DNA of 64,000 nt from Neodiprion pinetum. Taxonomy: Eukaryota; Arthropoda; Insecta; Hymenoptera; Diprionidae. Positions 37,699 through 48,968 of the stretch are shown here, piece after piece; position 1 is the first letter of the stretch; every line of letters begins with the position of its first letter. Made by a program: the position numbers and the translations under genes. The notes below the pieces were generated by a model. It was not told the DNA's origin and searched no databases. It saw nothing but the letters and a program-made list of their open reading frames with translations. The stretch is taken from NCBI RefSeq assembly GCF_021155775.2, contig NC_060238.1, positions 23,218,470-23,282,469 of the forward strand, written 5' to 3'.

Positions 37699-39274
37699 AT
37701 GGCTACCTTGGAGGATAAATCTATTTGGGAGGATGGAGAGGTGAGTCGATTTTCCGTCGAAGTGTAAAATTTTTAAGGGTTATGTTGACCCGAATGACAC
37801 GACAATTCCGGCTCGCTTTACCCTTGGAAAGCGAAAATCTATCATGTGCTAAATTTTTGTTAAATTCTTGACATCACATAGCTACTAGTGGCTCCCATAA
37901 CCGAATAACATCACCAAATTTAATATCACTCTCATTCTCAAAAAGGAAACGCTGGGCGAAGATGTTCTGCGTATGTCCACGGACGAGATAGTTTCTCGTT
38001 CCCGTCTCCTGGACAACGAGATAAAAATAATGAAAAGCGACGTGATGAGAATATCGCACGAGCTCCAGGCGCAGAACGAGAAGATAAAGGAAAACACAGA
38101 GAAGATAAAAGTTAACAAAACACTGCCGTACCTTGTATCGAACGTCATAGAATTACTGGACGTGGATCCCCAGGACATGGGCGAGGAGGACGGAGCAGTT
38201 GTGGACCTAGATGCGCAGAGGAAGGGAAAATGCGCGGTGATAAAAACTTCAACTCGTCAAACATACTTTCTGCCTGTGATAGGACTGGTCGACGCCGAGT
38301 CACTCAAGCCCGGTGACCTGGTCGGCGTTAACAAAGACAGCTACCTCGTCCTGGAAACTCTACCCGCCGAGTATGATGCCAGAGTAAAAGCGATGGAGGT
38401 CGACGAACGGCCAACCGAACAATACTCTGACATCGGAGGTCTGGACAAGCAGATCCAGGAGCTCATAGAAGCCGTTGTCCTGCCCATGACTCACAAAGAG
38501 AAGTTCGAAAATTTGGGAATCCAGCCACCCAAAGGAGTGCTTCTTTATGGGCCACCTGGAACAGGAAAGACGCTTCTTGCTCGAGCCTGTGCTGCACAGA
38601 CCAAATCCACTTTCCTCAAACTGGCTGGACCGCAACTGGTTCAGATGTTCATTGGGGACGGTGCGAAGCTTGTACGAGACGCATTTTCACTGGCCAAAGA
38701 GAAGGCGCCAGCAATTATATTCATCGACGAACTCGACGCCATCGGCACGAAAAGATTCGACTCTGAAAAGGCTGGAGACAGAGAAGTCCAGAGAACTATG
38801 CTGGAGCTCCTTAATCAATTGGATGGCTTCAGCTCCAATGCCGATATTAAAGTTATTGCTGCCACTAACAGGGTCGATATACTTGATCCTGCGTTGCTCA
38901 GATCCGGGCGTTTAGATAGAAAAATAGAATTCCCCCACCCCAACGAAGAGGCTAGAGCTCGAATCATGCAGATACATTCACGGAAAATGAACATGTCGCC
39001 AGATGTTAATTTTGAAGAACTTTCCAGGTCTACTGATGACTTTAACGGGGCTCAGTGCAAGGCTGTCTGCGTTGAGGCAGTAAGTCTTCGTTTTAACAGA
39101 TTTATACTCCATTCTCGATTGCGCATTAACTCGTGATTTATTATCTCTTTGTGTCATTTACAGGGTATGATCGCTCTCAGACGCAATGCAACTGCCGTCA
39201 CACACGAAGATTTGATGGAAGCTATCATGGAAGTACAGGCCAAAAAGAAGGCGAACCTTAACTACTATTCATAG
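37699..39274 (+). CDS. Rpt5: 26S proteasome regulatory subunit 6A (AAA ATPase Rpt5)
   Basis: Three coding exons: 37699-37740 (14 codons), 37946-39079 and 39164-39274, all GT-AG, giving 428 aa, the length I recall for insect Rpt5. It is one of six ATPases in the base of the 19S particle, which unfolds ubiquitinated substrates and threads them into the 20S core. Visible: an N-terminal coiled coil (about residues 25-65), an OB domain, Walker A GPPGTGKT, Walker B IIFIDELDAIG, the second region of homology with RPGRLDRKIEF-like sequence (SGRLDRKIEFPHP), and a C-terminal hydrophobic-Tyr-X tail (YYS) that docks in the core particle pockets. An alternative frame at the exon 2 end runs into intron 2 and should be ignored. 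It converges with the minus-strand Y14 gene. Confidence 0.98.
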
Positions 39275-39393
39275 ATATCCCAAATTTGGCGTGTTGTGAT
39301 CTTTTTTTTTTTTTTTTAAATTAGGCTTATGAGCCAATTGTGAGCCTAACAATTCTTTTCATCACGATTTTTAATAGATTGTAAACACTCGCA

Positions 39394-39443
39394 AATAAAT
39401 CCGCATCCAATACATAAAACGTGTATAAAACTTGCTGAATAAA
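39394..39443 (+). terminator. Two poly(A) signals of Rpt5
   Basis: AATAAA occurs at 39394-39399 and 39438-39443, 120 and 164 nt after the Rpt5 stop codon. Either could direct cleavage, leaving a short 3' untranslated region that ends before the minus-strand neighbour's stop at 39616. Confidence 0.6.
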
Positions 39444-39615
39444 ACTCTTTACGTATTTACGGTTGTGGAATTTTTATTTTCATTTTATAATATCAGTTAA
39501 AATACAAAATCATTCAGGCTTCGGTTGCGTGTTTTACACCTTACTTGATACAAGATAAGAAAACAAAATTATCGTGCTTTATTATTAATCGAAAGTAGAA
39601 TAACTCTTCCTCGGT

Positions 39616-40462
39616 TTATCGCCTTCTGTGACTCCTCTTCTTAATCCTGAAATTAATTCCACAGATTTAAATACGGATCGACCATTTTGACAGTGCCTGG
39701 TTAATAGATTACGAAAAATACATGTATACTATTTTTGTTCCTCACTTTTTTGGTCCTTTGACGAAACACCAATCGACAGTTATTGGCTGACCCAAGATTT
39801 CGGCACCGTTCAGAGCATCTTTTGCTGCTTGAGCCTCCTTAAATGTTTCATACTCAACCAACGCGTATCCCTTGAGAAATCCAGTCCTCCGATCCAAATT
39901 CAAATGTAGATTTTTTATTTGACCAAACTCTGAGAACTTATCCTGTATATCGTCCTCTTGAGCTTCTTCGTGAACAGAGTTTATGAAGAGTATCCATCCC
40001 TCAACAGCTGGAAACACGGATATCAGGTAAATGACATTTAATATTTCAACAAGAGAACAAGACAAGGAGTAAGAACAAACAACGCTTTACATCTCTGCGG
40101 TCCCGGCTGATCGTCCTCGTCCTCGACAACGTTCATGGACTCGTAATGACCAACGTCATCTCTGGTGGAGACAAGTTCCGCACCGTGTCCTCTACCTTTC
40201 CTCTTCTTTGCTTTCTCCTTCAAACGGGCGATGCCCTCTGCAATAAATATTTACGATGGATAATCCGAAGGGATTGTAGACAAGATTTGATGTTATTTCA
40301 CGGATGAAACATGCCAAGTGACTTATTGATCCGTCCATCATTTGGAGGTTACAATTTTGGAATATACATCAGAAATGAAAAATGGACTGAATTTTACTCA
40401 CGATCTCCTTCGTCATCGACCTCGAATTCTTCTGCATTGTCAATGTCCAAAACATCTGCCAT
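39616..40462 (-). CDS. tsu: RNA-binding protein 8A / Y14 (tsunagi), exon junction complex
   Basis: Four coding exons: 40402-40462, 40091-40237, 39746-40007 and a tiny last exon 39616-39646, totalling 501 nt (166 aa). Y14 binds Mago and, with eIF4A3, forms the exon junction complex deposited upstream of splice junctions. Visible: an acidic N-terminus (MADVLDIDNAEEFEVDDEGD), KEKAKKRKGRGHG, one RRM with RNP2 (ILFINS) and RNP1 (KGYALVEY), and VDWCFVKGPKK. Without the last exon the frame would stop at KGPKK. The donor GTGAGG just there and the acceptor at 39647 add a basic tail (IKKRSHRRR), which suits the family's arginine-rich C-terminus. The last exon of 31 nt is easily missed by gene finders. 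Confidence 0.93.
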
Positions 40463-41779
40463 TTCTTAAGTCTCGGTATTTATTCACGGGGAAACTTAAA
40501 ATGCGCTCAAAGTACCGTTTCGCATACGAGATGCGGACATTAGGATAAACACGGCGTCGACAATCAGTGACCCAGAACGGCGACTTGCTGGTTATTGGGA
40601 ACTGTTTGTTTGGAAATGGTTGTCGGCGCCATTTTATCACCATATGACCTAAGTTTTTAATACTAATGGGGGGCAAATCGCGATTCTTATGGTTTCAAAT
40701 TCCTTTTGTCGCTTAAATTAATTAAACATAATCAACAATATACATATTCTACTATGCACACGTGAAAAAACACGGTCAACGGTCAGCTATCAGCCTAGTT
40801 GTATTAGCAGAGATGAGTAGGAGTGACAATCCCAATAATAATTCAAATTAACGCACCCGATGTTTCCACTTTGCTGCGGACGCGTTGTGGAATTACAAAG
40901 AATCAGCTCCACGTGCAAAAAGCGCGTCATCTAACTTGACATAAATTATCGGTGAATCGGAAAGTAGAGAACAGAAAATAAGAAAATTGTCATCTCATAT
41001 TTTCATTATGGTACAGGAAATATCAAATCGATGCAAAAGGCGCGATCGATTTGCAAAAATAACGAACATGTTTAATTCATCAAGATCCAAAATTCACACA
41101 TGTTCGACGATTTAGTAGTATTAAACACGCAGCAAAAAGTATAATCAGCATGAAAAACAGGCAATGGACAAATAAGTGATAGAATAATACGTGAGATTTA
41201 CCAGTCACCCAAAGTTCACGGGAACTCCAAACAGCTCCCATCTTCGTGCTTATCTTCGCTATTTCCGAACTCGAGAACGAAGTTTTACCTGCATTTGAGG
41301 GTCATTTGCGTTAATAGTTGAAAACTTAACAATGACTAGCTGCAATTTCATATTGCAATTTGGCAGCAAAAAAGGTTCAATATTTTTGAACGAGTGAGAT
41401 ATACGTCGTTATCGTTTGTCAGTTGATTTACACTCTGAAGGTGTTCGATATTAACGAGTTCAGATGTCGTCGAATCGATCCTCGAGTGGATGTTTCCTGT
41501 TTGATTTGAAAGTTGGTAAAATTTTTTTTTTATCGATCTCGAAATGCTCAAATAAATTCAGTCAACGTGTCATTCTGATTTAAATAATCATGCCATAGGA
41601 TTTTTGAAGATCTAGTTTACGGAGCAATTTTCACCAGGTTATAATGTCATTAGTAAGAATATTAAAATGTAAGAATTTACATTCATGTCTGTTACCCAAA
41701 CCAGAACTGACGTTACTGAAAATTCTTGGAATGAAAAATTGCTCCTTTTCCCCAGACGACACTTGAGCTCGGCTTTATA
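40463..41779. other. Intergenic region between Y14 and the TSSK-like kinase
   Basis: A divergent promoter region of about 1.3 kb (Y14 leftward, kinase rightward). AT-rich, with no further exon or repeat visible. The short frames are not supported. Confidence 0.5.
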
Positions 41780-43418
41780 ATGGCTGCGGTACCGATAGTG
41801 GAACCAAAATCGAGCCTAGCCAATGCCGGAATCGGTACAGCTAACGCAAAGGACAGTGAAAAATCTGATCGTAAATTGACCGTTCTAGAAACACACGGTT
41901 ACGCTTTGGGAAAAACGATCGGCGCTGGCTCGTACGCGACTGTAAAGGCAGGTTAATTCGGAAAGTAAAATTCAAACAAGTCATACCCGTCGATATAATT
42001 TGAAATTACTTACTATCCCATGATAATCACACCACGTTCCTTATGCAAAGGTTGCTAAATCCGAGCGCCATGATTGTCAAGTCGCAATCAAGATAGTTTC
42101 GAAGTTTCAGGCGCCTGGAGATTATCTAAAAAAATTTCTGCCCCGAGAAATCGAAGTCGTTAAGGGACTGAAACATTCAAATTTAATTAGATTTCTGCAG
42201 GCAATCGAAACCACACATAGGTAAGAATCGCAAGTTTGGAATCCCAGAATGCAACTGACGCTCAGCGCTTAAATCATATCAGGGTTTACATCGTTATGGA
42301 ATTTGCCGATAACGGAAGCCTGCTTGACGTTATACGTCGCGATTCTTACATAGACGAGACACGCAGCCGTCGCTGGTTTCGGCAGCTCATAGATGCCGTG
42401 GATTATTGCCACGAACGGGGCGTAGTGCATAGGTATGAAAAAACTGCGACAGGCATTTCGTACAAGATATGCATATATATATATATATAAATTTTGCATC
42501 GATTACGATAATGCGATTACAATCGACTGATCCCTAGGGATATAAAATGCGAAAATTTGCTGATGGACTACGACTACAACATAAAACTATCGGATTTTGG
42601 ATTTGCCCGCGGTCACATGAAACCGAAAAACGGAATCGCCCCTCTAAGCGAAACTTTTTGCGGCAGTTACGCCTACGCCTCACCTGAAATCTTGAAAGGG
42701 ATACCATACCAGCCGCAATTATCGGACATTTGGTCAATGGGTGTAGTGTTGTACGCGATGGTTTACGGCAGACTTCCTTTCGATGATACAAACTACGCCC
42801 AACTCGTTAAGGTACCCAGGTACACTATGAAAAATTACATTTCAAAAAAATTTCATGCTAATCAAGCCACGGAATGAAACGAATTTTCTCCCCGTTTATC
42901 CCAGCAAGTTCAGAACAAAGTTACCTTTCCGAAAGATCCGAAGATTTCTACAGCATGCCGAGCTCTCATTACTCGCATATTGGCGCCCCAACGTTCGAGG
43001 CTTCGCATTGCGATGATAAGGAACGACACTTGGTTAGCAGCGTCGGTTTCCGTTGCGCAAACATCGACGGTGGACAATTCGTCGGTAAAAATTCAATTTC
43101 GTTTTTATTGTTACCAAATATTTTCGACCGTTACGCCGTATTGAATATTCATTCGTCGCTATGTAGGACAGTTTGCCAACCGCGTCGGTCAAGGGGATGA
43201 AGATATCGTCGGAAAGAAATGAAGGCGCGGCCACACCGCCGAAACTTTTGACCAAAGAGATACTAGCTGCGAAGCAAAGAAATATCAGGGTTCCTAGCAC
43301 CGATGAGGAAACTCCGATTTCCGACCTTGAACCCGCGACGGCTTCTTCAAATCAGAGCATCCTCGCGACCCCGGATGAAAAGGGAAAATCGAAAATGCGA
43401 GAGCGCGGCCTCGAATAG
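41780..43418 (+). CDS. Testis-specific serine/threonine kinase (TSSK)-like protein
   Basis: Six coding exons: 41780-41947, 42051-42220, 42283-42432, 42538-42811, 42905-43084, 43167-43418, totalling 1194 nt (397 aa). The kinase domain is complete: glycine loop GAGSYATV (about residues 47-54), VAIK lysine, catalytic loop HRDIKCEN (split by intron 3), DFG in KLSDFGFARG, activation loop ETFCGSYAYASPE, and IPYQPQLSDIWSMGVVLYAMVYGRLPFDD. The FLPRE and TFCGS.AYA.PE.L.GIPYQP motifs are typical of the TSSK group of sperm-development kinases; expression here is inference. The N-terminal ~40 residues and the Ser/Thr-rich C-terminal ~85 residues are lineage-specific. Intron 1 appears to use a GC donor (AAG|GCAGGT), which alone preserves the family spacing between the glycine loop and the lysine. 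Confidence 0.9.
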
Positions 43419-43812
43419 CCCACTGTGAAAAGACAACCTTAGGATGAATAACTGGAAGGGGTTCGAAGGAAGTCAGGTTCGTCAAACGAAATATAGTAGA
43501 GTGCATGTAAAAAAAAAACAACAGAAAATTAACTAAATTTCACGTACGTTTGAACGAAATCGATCGAGGAACTATACAACCTTCTAAAAAATGTGTGAAT
43601 TTTTATTTCGCGAGTATATGTAACAAACGTTGAATGAACTTAGAATTTTTCTTACATTAAACAGTCAATAAAATATACCTATACATACCTAGACTACATT
43701 CTAAATGCACATACTGTGAATGTAATTTGATCATAGATACGGCATCAGCACTGCGCAAAGTAGCTACTAAGGAGATATATCAGTGGAATTATCACCCTAC
43801 GTAAAATATATG
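43419..43812. other. Short convergent 3' region between kinase and glycerol kinase
   Basis: A 394-bp gap between two convergent stop codons. A plus-strand AATAAA lies at 43667-43672 and a minus-strand AATAAA (tttatt) at 43602-43607. If both are used, the 3' ends of the two mature transcripts overlap by about 65 nt or more. Confidence 0.5.
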
Positions 43813-46481
43813 TTAAAAGACTGACCTATATTTGGCAACAATGAGTAAAAACATCGCACCCATGATGAAAATTGCTGGCGCAGTAATCGCATGAATTTTT
43901 TCCATCTCTTCTAAACACATTGAAAGAAAAAGAAGAATAAAGGCTGGGTTCACAACGTTTGTTCAACGCCGATTTTGGATAACCATTTCGAATATACATA
44001 CCGTCCTCATCCAATAAAGGCTCCCAACCCAGACTTCTGTCTATAGCCATTTTCCATTGAGAAAACAAAACGTCTCGTTCTGATAAATGAAGAGAAAAAG
44101 AAATGTGAGTAAGGCAAACGGTAATCATTGCTGAAAAATCTACAATCTCACCATCCTCGGTGATGGAAGGCAGAAAAGTATCACTTGGAACAGCCGCGTC
44201 TAATTTAACGTCCCATTCTCGTATTCCGCTTGCGCAACCAGCAGCGATCGCGGCACCCAAAGCAGTTGTTTCACACATCAATGGCCTGACTTCCTTGTAA
44301 AAGATTAAATTTAGATAATAGATATACATTTCTCTTACTCTTTTGTACACAATTTTTCGCCTTCGTTGAACGCCTTCGTTTTTCTTCTCTTCACTGTGAA
44401 ACTTACCCACGGGTATACCGCAAATATCCGCCTGCATTTGCATGAGTAGATTATTCGCAGTCATACCGCCGTCGACTAAAAGTTTCGACAATACCAAACC
44501 GGTGTCTTTTTTCATTGCTTCTAAAATGTCTCTCGTCTGAAAACACACAGCTTGCAGAGCTGCCTTGACTATGTGCCCGCTGTTTGTGTCCTCCGTGATT
44601 CCGCATATCACGCTAAAAATTGATAGTTCCACTACATGACGATTGATTGTAAAATTTTACTTGGGAAGAATCTCTCCAATGTCAAATGAAAACCGGAGGA
44701 TCTTCTTACCTGCGAGCATCTTTTCTCCAGTAAGGGGCATAAAGGCCGGAAAATGCTGGCACGAAAGTTATGCGATTATCGTTGGAAACTTGGCGCATTA
44801 TCGATTCGCACTCGTTCACATCCGATATTATACCCATGTTATCCTTTAGCCATCGTATCACTGCCCCAGCTATCGCCACTGAGCCTTCTAGTGCATATAC
44901 AGGTTGAGCATCAGGGCCGAATTGGTAGGCAACTGTTGTTAACAGTCCGTGAGATGAATCCACTATCTTAGAGTCAATAAAAAAGATATTTAATGTCCGC
45001 TGCTCGGAGCTTAGCACTAATTATTGCTAAAATTCAATAGAAGGAAATATTTTTACCGCAGATCCTGTGTTGTAAAGAAGGAAGCAGCCTGTTCCGTAAG
45101 TGCTTTTAGCCTGCCCTTGTTGCAGACACATTTGTCCGACCAACGCCGATTGCTGATCCCCTAAGCACTAGTCATAAAATTACTTTAATTGTATTGTTCT
45201 TGGTTCAATTAAATATTGGAAATAAAATATCATAATTGATCATGATGAATTTCTCACCCCTGAGATGGGAACTCCTCTAAGTAATCCTTCTTGAATGTGA
45301 CCATAAATTTCTGAGGAACTACGTATCTGGGGTAAGATTTCTCGTGGAATATCAAAAAATGACAAAAGTACCGGGTCCCATTTTAATGTCTCGATGTTCA
45401 TCAGCATTGTTCTCGACGCGTTGGTAACATCTGTGCTGTGCACACCGCCGTTTATTCCTCCAGTCAAGTTCTGAAATGAAAAAAGTCACTTTTAACGTCT
45501 GACCGGCAACGGTGGCAATGAATAAATAGAACATTACATGCGAGTATAATAATTTTTTCACAAAAAGCACACAAACCCAAATTATCCAGGAATCAACGGT
45601 GCCAAACATGCATCGTTTTTCGGCGACCACTTCCTGTACCCTTGTAACATTTTGCAAAAGCCATTTTAACTTGAGGGCGCTGAAATATGGACTGATCGGC
45701 AGCCCGCACAAAGGCTTCAGGTAATTCTTATTTTGAAAGCGTACTTTCTTTAGGATATCGTCGACGATCCTGGTTGTGCGCATGTCCATCCATACTGCAA
45801 ATAAAGAGAAACGAAATAGAACCACAATGAAACTGGTTGTAACAAAAGATGCTCAGAATTGCCGAAAATCTGGACTCACCTATCGCGTTATACAACGGTT
45901 CTCCGGTTAGCGAGTCCCAGACGATTGTAGTCTCCCTTTGATTTGTAACACCTATAGCAACGATGTCTGAAGGATCTATCGTCAGCTGTTGTAAATTGGA
46001 GACTGTTTGATCAAGGCATTCTTTCACTGCCTTAATTATTTCTACAGGATCTTGCTCAACCCATCCTTCTTTGGGGTACGACTGCGATACCGATACTTGA
46101 TGATAGGTCAACACCTCGGCAGTCTCTGCCGCGAATACCTAGGGAAAGGAATTATATTTAAAAGTGGAAATTAGTTTAAAAATTGACGGATTAAGTCTCT
46201 GATCTGCGTATTTCAAAGTCAAGTGAAAGGTGTTTGAAATTTTAAATTGAGTATCATTGATTCGAGGGCAGAGAAAATGATTCGATTCTTGCCGGATTAA
46301 AATGAGATCCAAATAGTTTTCGTACAAATCTCAAATTCGATTCATCACAGCATTAGTTTATTGATGCGAAGAAAATGTTTGAAGTAATTGAAACATGTAC
46401 CAAAAATCTACAGCTGCCGGTTCCTGCGTCAATAGCACCTACTAGCGGGCCGTATCTGCTCATTGACTCATTTTTATTCAT
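43813..46481 (-). CDS. Gk: Glycerol kinase with C-terminal membrane anchor
   Basis: Ten coding exons: 46401-46481, 45880-46138, 45577-45794, 45258-45470, 45057-45167, 44710-44966, 44407-44612, 44152-44289, 44002-44079, 43813-43910, totalling 1659 nt (552 aa), close to vertebrate GK. It phosphorylates glycerol with ATP to sn-glycerol-3-phosphate. FGGY-family features: phosphate-binding AIDAGTG near residue 15, GWVEQDP, TNQRETT.VW, LCGLP.SPYFSA.KL.WLL, GTVDSWIIW, TDVTNASRTML, STYGTGCF, YALEGSVA.AGA.IRWL, VPAFSGLYAPYW and LVDGGMT.NNLLMQ.QADI.GIPV. The last exon encodes a hydrophobic helix (APAIFIMGAMFLLIVAKYRS), as in membrane-anchored (mitochondrial) isoforms. Oddity: the usual DQGT (DEGT in some insect paralogs, from memory) reads DAGT. 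Exon 8 uses the acceptor at 44290, eliminating the in-frame intron read-through. Confidence 0.93.
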
Positions 46482-48037
46482 TTGCGATGTTGTTTAACAA
46501 TTGTTTACTTGTAGAGTACCATGCAGAGATCTCTTATACTTATCAATGAAAGCAGGTTATGCCTTCTGTTATGAAGTCACCGGCTTTTAAGATCAATACG
46601 ATCACAGGTCAGCTGTTCTCGTCTGGAATACATATCAGAATCAGAGATGTACATATACATAATTATAGGGTAAGTTCAAAAGTCCCTAGAATCGTTGAAA
46701 CAGGCGTCAAATTTGAAAAAGTTGCGCATGGTGCATAGCATCGTTGAGCCACTGCTGAGATCATTGACGTGTGGTCTTGTCGATGGGAAAAAGTACGATT
46801 CACACAAATTTTATATTTGATATAAACAATTGAACGATTTTTATTTGTTAAGAATTAATTTTTCAGCCAGTTCGAGCACTGAAGACACAGCAACACCTAA
46901 GTGCGTTAGAAAAATTAAAAACATACGAGTATGTGATAAGAGACGATATGAATATTTTCTAGCAATGACAGCACTCTGATGAATTTTATTACTTAACTTA
47001 TGCAGTTAGGTATCAAAATGGACGGATTCAGTTTTGGTTGCGAGTAAACTTCATCGCTATTTTCACTATTCAAGATCGATCAATTTTCGAGACAAACAAA
47101 AATCTCTTCATGATAAATGGAAAAATTAATTATTGATAATCATATCTTAGATATTTGTAATGGTATGGTCACTTGTATGCTATTTTAAATACGTGTATCA
47201 ATTCTGTGGACTACGATAACATAACTTAAATGTTGTCATATCGTACATTCGTCAAGGTTCCACTGTTTTCGAGTTACCTATTTCTCTTAATAGAAGGTTG
47301 CTTCGTTTCATTTCAAATGTATGAGACTAAAGTCTATGAAAAGTCAAAGTCGTAACAATGCATCGACATTCCTAATATTCATCTTTAACAGAACTACAAC
47401 GGGATGCAGTCTTATATAAGGAATGTGTATAACGTCTAGTTTTGTACAAAAATATCAAAGACACGATAATACATACCTAAAAAGTAATGAATATATGTCG
47501 TATATATAATATGTAGGCAGCTAGAGATTCTTTTTCGTGTAAATAAAAATATGATATATGTATAAATCGATTCATTATTCATCCTTATCTTTCTGTCTTA
47601 TCTACGGCACTTTGCGCAACAGAGCAAAATAATATATTATATACTAAAATCCATTTTTTGGACCGAATTTGGACGGGTGGCTGATCAGGTATCGAACCAT
47701 TTCAGTCTTCGGTCTGTAAAAACGTTATGTGCAGATTTTTTCTACAACCTACGAAGCGGCACGGAAGCAATATACCAATATTACTGTTCACGGCACAAAA
47801 AAATTATCGTCCAGAGTAAAAAATTGTAATTCCTAGCTGCATGTAAAATATTATTTCATATCTGTAAAACTGGTAATTTTTTCCCTATAAAAAATAGGCA
47901 TATGTTCTCACTTGCTTCCGTGTCGCCGTACACTTATCCATATATCAACAGACGTAAGTCATGTTGATTTTATAAAACTAATTTGTAAGCTTTGTATTTA
48001 TTACTTGTAATACTCTTCAAATGGACGAAAACCGTAT
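46482..48037. other. Intergenic region between glycerol kinase and the four-helix membrane protein
   Basis: 1.56 kb of AT-rich sequence: the promoter of the glycerol kinase gene (right of 46481) and the 3' untranslated region of the next minus-strand gene. No exon, RNA gene or clear repeat is seen. Confidence 0.5.
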
Positions 48038-48968
48038 TCACGGCCACAAAAGCTCAATATTAGGCGACTGCAATTCTGTCAATATCTGCCATACGGAGTA
48101 GACGCAGAGCCAGCAGTAAATCTGAAATTTTCAAACAAAAATGTAAGACAATGTTGTCAAAGGACCAAATTCATGTAGATTTTTTCTTTAATGCTCACGT
48201 TATACGACATCCACAACCAGTTACACAACGTTGCAAATACCCCTTGAAGCTGAAAGAGGTAAAGACTTTCGTTACTCATCGCGTCGCAGAGAATACCATG
48301 TCAAAAGAATTATGTAATTCTTGAACGACAGAAATACATATTATGATTCGTGATTTAATTACATAGATGTAATAGCCGCCGAGAAGCCAAAGTCCAAAAA
48401 TAAGTTGGAACAAACACATGATGAACCACATGCTCAGCCACGGAATCATCATCCCTCTTATTCCCAGATGCATGCCACGAACCATCAAGACGGACGCCCC
48501 GATTAGGCCCAAAAAATATAGTATGAAAAATGTACCCCATATCTGCATGGCTGAAACATATAAATAGATATTTTACTCTCATCTCCTACATTGATCAAAA
48601 CGAAACGAAAAATTTTGGAGTCTCACATAACCGGACATCTGCCTCAAACAAGGGATTATAAAGCTGCGTTGAATCCCCGCCATTCATTTGATAACATATC
48701 AAAGTTATCAAAACAATGCTCATCGCCTGGAACGGAAATAAGAGGTGTTAATTGTACCCGGTGTCGGAGTTCTTTCTTAAAATTTATACAAGAATTCAAC
48801 ACTGTGAATCCTAAAACTATTTGATCCTGTTAAAAGTTTCGGGTAGACTGAAAGGGCGTTCGATGAACAAATGCTGCTTACCGATGCGTAATAGGCAATC
48901 GCTTTGGTGCCAGTTTCGACGCTGTTCGTCCATATGCAGGGCGACCAGCAGGACTTGAGAAGAACCAT
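48038..48968 (-). CDS. Small four-helix membrane protein, pasiflora/DUF4728-like
   Basis: Five coding exons: 48882-48968, 48627-48726, 48363-48550, 48199-48249, 48038-48121, totalling 510 nt (169 aa). Order: short N-terminus with paired cysteines (SCWSPCIWTNSVETGTKAI), helix 1 (AMSIVLITLICYQM), a loop, helices 2 and 3 (IWGTFFILYFLGLIGASVL and WLSMWFIMCLFQLIFGLWLL), and helix 4 ending YCWLCVYSVWQ. The overall pattern resembles insect tetraspan proteins of the DUF4728 group, whose pasiflora members act in septate junction assembly in Drosophila. The family call rests on pattern memory, so function is uncertain. Exon 2 has a competing donor (GTTATG) 5 nt upstream; only GTGAGA at 48626 keeps the frame. 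Exon 4 is only 51 nt. Confidence 0.75.

Noticed and set aside
38360..38915. Frames overlapping Rpt5 in other phases and on the minus strand
   Set aside because: Shadows of a highly conserved AAA ATPase coding exon.
46660..46800. Sequence 'gtaagttcaaaagtcccta' resembling the end of a DNA transposon
   Set aside because: Only one end is visible and no inverted partner or second copy is found in the window.
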